Below the pieces are notes generated by a model. That model saw nothing but the letters and a program-made list of their open reading frames with translations. It searched no databases and was not told the DNA's origin. The position numbers and the translations under genes were made by a program. From Axinella damicornis (taxonomy: Eukaryota; Porifera; Demospongiae; Axinellida; Axinellidae), in the NCBI GenBank assembly GCA_963931865.1, contig OZ007507.1:18391023-18455022 (forward strand): 64,000 nt of DNA, given 5' to 3'. Positions 47,427-57,259 of the stretch are shown here, piece after piece (position 1 is the stretch's first letter; each line of letters starts with the position of its first letter).

Positions 47427-50400
47427 TCAGTCACTTTCAGAGTCACTCTCCGAACAACGAGATCGATCAGAAAGGGGTAGTACCTCGAATGGCACACGTG
47501 ACCACTGCCTTATTGAATGTCGAAATCCACTGACCTCGAAAATAAAGCTCTTGCACTTCAGGACTGGAAATTCGTGTCCTTCGATAGGCCAGACGCACAT
47601 AATGCCCCAATCAGCGTCGCAATTGGCACAGTGGATCTTGTGTGTTTTATTCATTGCTTGCGACATTTGTTTTGGGGAGTGGTGTGGCTTTTTCACAACT
47701 TTGTGCTCCTTGAAGTCTGCATCTGGCACAACGTAGTGGGTTGCATCCTCAGTTACTGTGTATATATCTGAGCCGTAGCATGCAAATGTTTTGCATACCT
47801 TGCACTTTAGCTGAATATCCTCTCTTGTTTCAGTCCTCGGCTGCTGTTGCTTCAACGATCTTTTAAGCTGACGTTCACGGATGATCTGCTGTTGTCTCTC
47901 TGACAGCCTTTCTTGAAGGTGTTCACCAGTTGGAAAGTATAACTGCAGCACCTCGTCCACTTGAGCTTGCAGCTCGTCGTTTTTGATCTCTTTGTAAGCC
48001 TTCTTGGAATCGCTAGAAAGGATAGTGAAGCCTTCGCTCTCTGCTGCTCTGGCCCGGCCTTGAGTTTGTGTTCTGGCGATTTCATTGGTCACATGCTGAA
48101 ATCGAATGACTAGATTGCAAGCTGGTACGTCTAGGCCTTCTTCAGCCACTGAAGTGGCCACCAGAAGATTGTATTCACCTCTACGAAAGCATTCGATCAC
48201 TTCTTCTTGCTCATCTTGGGTCATGCCGTGTCCTGTCTCCCGGGTACGGCCAGTGATCGTGCAAGGTTGAATATGTAAACTGATTGCTATTGGGAGATCT
48301 GATATCCATTCGCACATGGATGAAGCATGCTTCTTTGTGTGCACAAAGAGTATTCCCTTCGATTCTGGACATTTAGTGAACTGACTGCGTAGGATATCTT
48401 CAGCCTGCTGCAGGAGAGGGTTCTGCACAGGTGGTAGCTGACGTAGTTGACCTATCAGCATTCCAAGGCTTTGCTTGAGTTGTTTCTCAGATTCATCAGC
48501 TTTTTCATCATCTGGTAGGACAGTGATCAAGAAATCACTCAGAACGCTGATGGCATCTTTGTCCTGCAAGTCCATGTAGATATTTAGTGCTCGTGAGTAG
48601 CACAGCAGGAGATCGAGAATGCGGATCTGATTTCTGAGGTCAGGATCAGGACTTAGTTCCAAGGGTTGCTTCTTCTGTTGAACAGATGTTTCATACTCCT
48701 GGGACCACTTATGGAAGGGAGATTTCAGATCAACCCGTTTCTCGAGCCTCGTCATTTCATCTGCTATGTGCTGGATGAAATCTTCCCTTGGATTACGACG
48801 GTTGAGAATTTTGAGGGTGAACGTTGGCTTGTTTGTGAATTCGTCTAGCTCATCTGCGTTCTCTCTAACAATTTGTATCCCACTTGTGGCATCCATGAGA
48901 GCACACAGTGAGATCAAATGGTCAATTGTTTTGTCCATTTCTAAGGTGGGGTTTTCCCCTGCTCCAGGAGATGCTGTCAAGCCAACAATTTGAGGAAGGT
49001 CATGAGCTCCTTGTTTCTTCTTCATTTCAAGGTACTTTTCCATCATCTTGGCATGGGGAGCATTTTTGCGAGCATTGTGGCATTCGTCAAGTACCATCAA
49101 TCCAAGGTCACTAAAAGCAACCAGGCTGCCTTTTATTTCATTCAATAACTTTCCAGCAGTGCATACGATGATGTCGTTGTGTTTGAGGACGTCCTTGATT
49201 GTCATCCCAGTTTCATCCCCAATGCTTGATATCACTTTAGCTCCAGGTATGAGGTTTTGGAGCTCTCGACTCTGCTGCTCAGCCAGTGGTCTTGTTGGGA
49301 CGACAAAAACGACTTTCTTTTCCAAATTTTGCCTCTTTTGAAGGTGATCGGAAATGATGAGGCCTGCGACCAGTGTCTTCCCTGTACCAGTGGGTGCACA
49401 GAATATGTAGTTTTCACCATTGATGCCGGGTTGGGCCAGTTCTAATTGGTAATTGCGGACTGGTTTGGATGGTTCAACTTTCAGTGAGTAATCGATTCCC
49501 GAAGGAGAAGCTGCTTGGGAATGATCAGATGGTTGTAGAGACATTTGTTGGGTAGGCGTTTGCTGCTGCCCTTGTTGATCCCTAGCTTCTAGTGGTGGAG
49601 TATAGGTAGTGTCTTCCTCAGATGGCTGACTACTTGTTTGCATTGGCTGTTGCTCATCCGGTTCATCAAGGAGTCTTTGTGCTACAATTATGAATGTGAT
49701 AAGTTATGTTATACCTGGTACCCTTTCACCTCTGAGTTTTTCAACTTACTCCAAGTTCAAGAGATATAAGCATTAACGTCTATCAATTAAACCCTCGTAC
49801 ATGGCCTGAAAAGCACCCAACAGCTTAAGGCAAAATAGTTTGAATGGTGTAAAACCCTTTGAAATACTCATGTGCACTGTCAGTTCCTAATACTCTGTGA
49901 CACATGAAGCCTAAGGGTTAAACTAGTTGCATGATACCATAGCATTCAGTGAGGATGTTTGTATCCCAGATTTTTTTTATAGTACAAGCTGGGTGGAGCC
50001 TGGGAATGAGTTGTTATGCATGCAGACACTAAGTCTTGATGCCAACACGATAGGAATACACTATTCATTTGATATGAATATTCACACTCCAAATTCCAGA
50101 AAGTCAAGATTCATTAATTGCTAGTTAGCACAAATTAGTTGACAACACCTGGTTAGACTACATGGGAAGTCCGATGGAATTCCTGGTTAGACTACAATGG
50201 GAAGTCCAATGGAATTCCGCTCTACAATACACTAAGCAGGTGCCATTTTCGTCTCTGAGATTTCATAATCTGGCATGTTTATATACAACCTTAGCTGTTT
50301 TATCTTTGGCTCCACAAGGCATTAACCCAGACGGACTAAGTGGGTGACATACAATGCTGAGTACATAGCTATAAGCTGCTGAATAAATAAACAGTGAAGC

Positions 50401-51239
50401 TGCAAACAGTATGTGGAATGTTAACTCACTCACGCCAATATTTTAGCTGACTAATGAGCTATAGTGCATGCCCTTCATGTCTCAATATTGGAAAATGATG
50501 GTTGCCATGACAAAGTAGCAATGTTTTTACTAAGAGGGAAACCTGACAAGGCTAAGCAGTGTGGTGTCATGACAGCGAGCAACTATTATGTATGAACACA
50601 TTGCGCTTTGCAGCATCAGCCTTACATTGCAGGAAATTTTCACGGATCGATTTGATGACCTCGTGCATCTCGATTTCCTCCAAGCAGCCTAGCAAAGTTC
50701 CCCAGGTCTTGGGACGAACTCCAGCCCCCCTGAGCCAGACAGTCACCACCTCCATGAAGCACTTCCCCTCATTCCCTCCTTTCTTGTTCTCAATTTCATT
50801 CAGTAGTTTGCCATCATCCTCGTCTGCCAGTCCCAGTGCAGTCCCCAACTCCTCCCACCGAGATGCTGCAAATGGCTTGACATATCGCTGCAGCTCTCTG
50901 GGCTTGGGCCTCCTGTCTGCAATTCAAAGCATTGTATATGTAAAGTTATAGATATATATCCTCCACCTGCAGGCACACAAAGACTGTTATAGATATGTTG
51001 CTTATACATGGTAATAAACTAAATCTGTGATCACTGATAAAGTCTCAAAAAAGAACAAACAGTAACGAATTGTCCAGATGCATGCAACTGCTCAAAAGAC
51101 AGAGCTATGTAGAAACAAGTTTTGAAAAACTGAAAAATTCAAAAGTACACAGAGAGTCTGACTACGCGAGATCACGTGAAATTAAAAGAGAGTAGCTATA
51201 TCACCGTCAGTGAGGTACTGTACCTTCAGGATTGTCCAT
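47427..51239 (-). CDS. RIG-I-like receptor A: Death-like domain + DECH helicase + RIG-I C-terminal domain
   Basis: Three exons: 51224-51239, 50626-50916, 47427-49681, both introns phase 1, giving 853 aa. Residues ~10-100 form a Death-fold domain (WEELGTALGLADED, MEVVTVWLRGAG, KTWGTLLGCLEEI). After a Q/P-rich linker comes an SF2 helicase: motif I APTGTGKT (198-205), motif II DECH (301-304), GLTASPGAG, ILFVHTKKHA, ATSVAEEGLDVPACNLVIRF and TQGRARA. The C-terminal domain has CKVC (729, 732) and CANCDADWG (787, 790), the zinc-binding pattern of RIG-I-type RNA-end sensors. Expected role is cytosolic viral RNA sensing, signalling through Death-domain adaptors; this is inference. It ends in an acidic SESDSESD tail. 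The apparent Met at 49643 is internal, as the exon opens at an acceptor at 49682. It is a close tandem copy of RLR-B. Confidence 0.92.
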
Positions 51240-52345
51240 GAGGATATTCCAATTCCAGCAACTGAACGCTGTCTCTCTCCTTTTGCTTACTGGGGCGCGA
51301 GCCTGCCCCACCTACATTTTATAGTCCGTTATTCCGTAAAAATGTGTTCTATTTGTACGCACACGTTCGATAACGTACTGCAATGACTGCGCATGCGCAC
51401 ATAGCTTTTGGCTAGCTGAAGTTAGTGCATTCAACCAACAACCAACTTAGCTTGCTCTGGGAACGAGGCTAAGCTAGCTCAGGCTCAGGCGGCCTGGCCC
51501 ACAATGCAAGTATAGCTGAGTGCTGTGGGTACCGACTGCCGCGACTACATGTTGACATCCCTGGATAGAATACCTAATCTTCTAGCAAGCTAGCTAACTA
51601 CTGTACATGTTGTGAAGTTAGTGCGATAGCTACCTACCGGGCCACCGCATGGGTGAGTGTTGCCACTGCAAATTATATTTAGCTAGAGGTGATTGCACAC
51701 AAGTAGGTCTCTTAGCTGTTTTAGAGACCTGAGGGATGCTAGTCTCGTTCGCAGACCCCCCTGTCTGTCTGATTTTAGAGACCTCATTAAGTTCAGAAGA
51801 TCAAAGCACATTATGCATACATAGTCTAAGGGTGTCTACCCCCCAACAAGTTAATGTCTATACTTACATGCTGTGTTGGCTGTTATGTAACTTGTTTATG
51901 ACCGAATTTGCAAATGAAAGGGAGTCACCCAGTACGTAGGCACCAGCTATGCTCAATGAATGTCTCAGCTGTTGACTTTATCATGTTTCAGATCGATAAT
52001 TCTCACAAAAATCAGTGTTTATAATGGAAGTATATAATTATACAGCAGTGGTATTTGATGCCAAATGCAAGGATCGCTGAAACCATATGCATTATTATGC
52101 ATGGTTGTTAATTGGTCTGTTGTGTGAGCATAATTATGCTGTGGCATCACTCCTGCATTAGCTACTTTTGTGATTAATTAATGCTCACATGCACTCCAGA
52201 AATGATTAAAAATGAGCAATAGCAAAAAACGTGTATACAACTTCACATGGTGCATGACAAAGTAGCAGCAATCAATAGGCCAACCATTGTACATTACATA
52301 AGGAACTTTATAGAAACATAATAAAACACACACAACTGTAGCAAC
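51240..52345. other. Intergenic region between RLR-A and RLR-B
   Basis: No gene is seen. It holds the RLR-A promoter and the 3' flank of RLR-B. A GGAATATCCTC motif (51240-51250 on the opposite strand) directly precedes the RLR-A start codon and is echoed by GGGAATATTCTC before RLR-B. A CCTGGGAACGAGG-type end lies near 51456-51474. Confidence 0.6.
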
Positions 52346-55300
52346 TTAGTCACTTTCAGAGTCACTCTCCGAACGACGAGCTCGATCAGAAAGGGGAGGG
52401 ACCTCGAATGGCACGTCTGACCACTTCCTTATTGAATGTGGAACTCCACTGATCTCGAAAATAAACCTCTTGCATTTCAGGACTGGAAATTCATGTCCTT
52501 CCATAGGCCAAACACACATAATGCCCCAATCAGCGTCGCACTTGGCACAGTGGATCTTGTGTGTTTTATTCATTGCTTGTGTCATTTGTTTTGGAGAACG
52601 ATGGAGCTTTATCGCAATCTTGTGCGCTTTGAAGTCTTCATCCGGCACAATGTAATGGATTGCATTCTCTACTGTGTATATATCTGAGCCGTAGCATGCA
52701 AACTCTTTGCATTTCTTGCATTTCAGCCGAACATCTTCTCTTGTTTTAGTTTTCCGCTGCTGTTGCTTCAATGATCTTTTAAGCTGACGTTGACGGATGA
52801 TCTGCCGTTGTCTCTCTGACAGCTGTTCTTGCAGATGCCGACCAGATGGGAAGTACTTCTCCAGCACCTCGTCAACTTGAGCTTGTAGCTCATCATTTTT
52901 GATCTCCTTGTATGCCTTCTTGGAATCACTCGAAAGGATAGTGAAGCCTTCACTCTCCGCTGCTCTGGCCCGGCCTTGAGTTTGTGTTCTGGCGATTTCA
53001 TTGGTTACGTGTTGAAATCGAATGACTAGATTGCAAGCGGGTACATCTAGGCCTTCTTCAGCCACTGAAGTGGCCACTAGAAGATTGCATTCACCTTTAC
53101 GGAAACATTCCATCACTTCTTCCTGCTCATCTTGGGTCATGCCGCAGCCTGTCTCCCGGGTATGGCCAGTGATTGTGCGAGGTCGAATATCTAAACTGGT
53201 TGCTATTGGGAGTGCTGATATCCAATCACACATGGATGAAGCATGCTTCTTCGTGTGCACAAAGAGTATTCCCTTTGAATTTTGACTCCTCATGAACGCA
53301 GTGCGTAGGATATCTTCAGCCTGCTGCAGGAGTGGATTCAGCACAGGCCGTAGCTGACGTAGGTGATCTATTAGCTTTCCGAGCCTTTGCTTGAGCTGCT
53401 TCTCAGATCGATTCGCTTTCTCATCATCTGGTAGCCCATTGATCATGAAATCACTCAGAATTCTGATGGCATCTTTGTCCTGCAAGTCCATGTAGATATT
53501 TAATGCTTGTGAGTAGCACAGCAGGAGATCGAGAATGCGGATGTGATCTCTGAGGTCAGGATCGGGACTTAGTTCCAAGGGTTGCTTCTTTTGTTGAACA
53601 GATGTTTCATACTCCTGGGACCACTTATGGAAGGGAGATTTCAGATCAACTTGTTTCTCAAGCCTTGTCATTTCATCTGCTATGTGCTGGATGAATTCTT
53701 CCCTTGGATTACGACGGTTGAGAATTTTGAGGGTGAACGTTGGCTTGTTTGTGAATTTGTCAAGCTCATTCACATTTTCTCTGACAGTTTGTATCCCACT
53801 TGTGGCATCCATGAGAGCACACAGTGAGATCAAATGGTCAATTGTTTTGTCCATTTCTAAGGTGGGGTTTTCCCCTGCTCCAGGAGATGCAGTCAAGCCA
53901 ATGACTTGAGGAACGCTATGAGCTCCACTTTCCTTCTTCTCTTCATGGTACTTTTCCATCATCTTGGCATGAGGAGCATCTTTGCGAGCATGGTGGCATT
54001 CGTCAAGTACCATCAATCCAAGGTCACTAAAAGCAACTAGGCTGCCTTTTAACTCATTCAATAACTTTCCAGCGGTGCATACGATGATGTCGTTGTGTTT
54101 GAGGACGTCCTTGATTGTCATCCCAGTTTCATCCCCAATGCTGGATATCACTTTAGCTCCAGGAATGAGGCTTTGGAGCTCTCGACACTGCTGCTCAGCG
54201 AGTGGTCTTGTTGGGACGACAAAAACGACTTTCTTTTCCAAATTTTGCCTCTTTTGAAGGTGATCAGCAATGATGATGCCTGCGACCAATGTCTTCCCTG
54301 TGCCAGTGGGTGCACAGAATATGTAGTTTTTACCATTGATGCCGGGTCGGGCCAGTTCCAATTGGTAACGTCTGACTGGTTTGGACTCGTCAACTTTCAG
54401 GGAGTAATCGATGGCCGATGGAGAAGCTGACGGTGGTGGAGACGGGTTTTGGGTAGGAGTATGTGAAGGCTGCTGCTGCTGCTGTTGTTGTTGAGTCATG
54501 CCTAACAGTGGAGCCCTTAGTTCAGCCGGTGGGGAATCGACAGGCTCTTCCTCGGATGGCTGACTGCACGTTTGCATGGCTTGTTGTTCATGAATAGCTT
54601 CTGGTTCATCGACGCATCTTTGTGGTACTACACAAGGAATAAATCAAACATAACTAGCTGCATGATAGCAGAATACCGTATTTCCGTGATCAAACACCAC
54701 CATTGATTAGTGGCCACCCTCGAATAATAGCTGAAGGGCTGAACGAAATAAACGCCGCCCTTGTTCAGTAGCCACGGCTAGCTATACTATAGCTAGTATT
54801 CAAATAGCACATGAGTAACCCCATGGATGACCCGCGGGTCATCGATCGAAGTGCTTTGTTTAGCGTTTGAGGAGGGAGGCAACCGTGACTGCTTTGCTGT
54901 GAGCGTGCATGAAGAGAGGAGAACAGGTTGTTGGTAATGTACCCCGAGAGCTGTCTAAGAACGTTTGGCATTTCTGGTGAAGGCACGGAGGACAAGCGAC
55001 CTGCGACTGTCACAACAGTAATGGTTTTGACAGTTTTCTACCATTTTATCAGGATGATTGTGATGGTACCACACAGGGCTGAAGCAAAACTTCAGGCTTC
55101 TTTGTGCATACCCAGTGCTCCAATCCGTTTCCTCACTTCCTTGAGATAAATAAATGCTGCCTTTGATTAGTGGCCACCCTCGAATAGTAGCCACAGTAGA
55201 TCGCATGATGAAATATTAGTAGCCACGGTGTTTGATCGTGGAAACACGGTGGCTATTTTGGTAAGGCTCTATCAAGCCTGGAATGAAACAAATCGTTTGG

Positions 55301-56984
55301 CTGCACAGCCGCTTAAAGTACCTAACTGGCATTGTCAGCAATTCGTATTGTAAGCATTGTAACCCTAACCTGCATTCTGGCCGTAACCAGGAATCATTTA
55401 GCAGGTTGTTTGTGCCAACTTTGTGGCAAATAATTCAGAGAATATCTTGGTTGTTAGTTTATACTGGTCAAATGAATCTTGAATTTCTAAGAACTTGGAG
55501 TCAATATTATTCATACAGTGTCAGTGAATAGTGAATTCCCATCATGCAGTGCTGGCATCAATTAACTTATTACCTACTACTGCAAACAGCTTAAAGAAGC
55601 AGAAGAACATGTACAAAGTATATATATATTAAACCCCCTATATAAAATCTTATGGGCTTATATGGGTATCCTCCGGGCTAATTTGGCTGCTACAGGTGCA
55701 ATGGATATTAATTGCACCTGTACGTAGCAGTCAAATGAGCCCGGAGGATACCCATCAGCCCATAAGATTTTATATTAGGCATTAATATATACTTTGTACA
55801 TGTTCTTCTGTTTCTTTAAGCTGTTTGCAGTAGTAGGTAACGAGTTAATTGATGCATGATTGGAATTCACTATTCCCTGACACTGTATGAATAATATTGA
55901 CTCCCAAGTTCTTAGAAATTCAAGATTCATTAGACCAGTATAGCAACCATGCAAGATATTCTTTGAATTATTTGCCACAAAGTTGGCACAAACAACCTGC
56001 TAAATGATTCCTGGTTACGTCAGAATGCAGGTTAGGGTTACAATGCTTACAATACGAATTGCTGACAACACCAGGTTAGGTACTTTACCCTATCAAACTG
56101 CTGACAAACAGACTCTAAAAGGAATGAGCTAGGGAATACCCCCAAAGTCTAATAGTAGTGGGAGAGGTACACCAATACAGTAAACAGCTACTGATGTCAA
56201 CATTGCAATGGCATTCTTTACTAGGTATAGGTATCATTGGTCTCGCAGGGCATTACCCTGCATGCAGTTGGCTAGGAGAAGTCTAGCAGATACAATACTG
56301 GCACATTCTACTCTATTATGAAACATGGCGTGGTTGCCATGACAATGTACAGTAGTATCTGTGCTGAGTGGGGAAACCCAACAAGGGCTATGGGGAAGTG
56401 TACATGCAGGCATTTTGCTATTAACCTTACAATGTAAGATGTTTTCCTGGATTGATCCGACTGCGTCATGCATATCAATCTCCTTCAAGCAGTGCAACAG
56501 AGTTCCCCAGGTCTTTGGAGCAACTCCAGCCCCCCTGAGCCAAATATTCACCACCTCCATGAAACACTTCCCCTCATTCCCTCCTTTCTTGTTCTCAATT
56601 TCATTCAGTAGCTGGCCATCATCCTCATCCGCCAGTCCCAGCGCCGTCCCCAACTCCTCCCACCCAGATGCTGCGGATGGCTTGACATAACGCTGCAGCT
56701 CACTGGGCTTGGGTTTATGATCTACAATTCAATGCATGTAAGGCAATACTGAGGTTGACACAATGACATCTCCATCAGCCAAATCCCATGTACAAGTTTT
56801 GTTTTCTACTTCACAAAGTTTCCCCATGCCAAGTTAATTATAATTGCAATGGGCATGCAAGCGGCAACAATCTGTTCCTTAATTCATGCAAAATCCTGAA
56901 GAATAGTACGCAGGCAGTGACAACAAAAGTATTGATCGCTTTAACGGTCAAATGCGCTACCGTACCTTCAAGTTTGTCGGCCAT
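52346..56984 (-). CDS. RIG-I-like receptor B: Death-like domain + DECH helicase + RIG-I C-terminal domain
   Basis: Three exons: 56966-56984, 56431-56721, 52346-54627, the same phases and the same 291-nt second exon as RLR-A, giving 863 aa. The Death-fold domain occupies residues ~11-105 (WEELGTALGLADED, MEVVNIWLRGAG). A poly-Q/P linker precedes the helicase: APTGTGKT 209-216, DECH 312-315, GLTASPGAG, SVAEEGLDVPACNLVIR, TQGRARA. The zinc-site cysteines are CKKC (740, 743) and CAKCDADWG (797, 800). The same SESDSESD tail ends the protein. RLR-A and RLR-B differ little in the helicase core and more in the linker and Hel2 insert, so they are a fairly recent tandem duplication that includes intron sequence. 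Intron 2 has gained a TIR element and a 770-bp palindrome. Confidence 0.92.
54674..55250. mobile_element. 577-bp TIR element in RLR-B intron 2
   Basis: TACCGTATTTCCGTGATCAA at the left mirrors TTGATCGTGGAAACACGGT at the right. A GATTAGTGGCCACCCTCGAA block occurs twice in direct orientation (about 54705 and 55167). No transposase frame is seen, so it is a non-autonomous DNA transposon. Confidence 0.75.
55315..56086. repeat. 772-bp palindrome with almost no loop, in RLR-B intron 2
   Basis: Arms of about 385 bp meet at about 55703. AAAGTACCTAACTGGCATTG on the left corresponds to AACACCAGGTTAGGTACTTT on the right, and CTACAGGTGCAATGG to TTGCACCTGTACGTAG at the centre. Small indels and substitutions are scattered along the arms. 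When transcribed it would fold into a long hairpin. Confidence 0.88.
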
Positions 56985-57259
56985 GAGAATATTCCCACAC
57001 TTGCGCTAGCAATTGCAACTGATTTAATTTGCCGCTGTACGTACATTGTTTATAGCGCGCGTGAGGTTCTCCGGTACGTCCCCAGGGGTTGTCCCGTTAC
57101 CCCAGGGGTTGTCCCCGGGGGTGGCCCGTCAACGTTGCAACGGGTAGCCCAATCAACGGGGGACCTGATGTGGAACGCAGGGGTTTCCAGGAATATAAAA
57201 AGGAGGCTGTCTGCTACAAACTTAGAAAACTCGAGTTCTGCAGTGAACAATAGGTGACA
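56985..57259. promoter_or_regulatory. Divergent promoter shared by RLR-B and RLR-C
   Basis: Only 275 bp separate the two start codons. On the plus strand TATAAAAA (57194-57201) lies ~60 bp before the RLR-C ATG. A GGGGTTTCC motif (57180-57188) resembles half of a kappa-B site. CCCCAGGGGTTGTCCC occurs twice in direct orientation (57080-57095, 57100-57115). GGGAATATTCTC precedes the RLR-B ATG on the minus strand. Co-regulation is inference. Confidence 0.65.

Noticed and set aside
49644..49681. RLR-A and RLR-B translation starting at the MQT(S/C)SQPSEE methionine
   Set aside because: The frame continues upstream to an acceptor and joins a Death-domain exon and a short ATG exon in matching phases in both genes.
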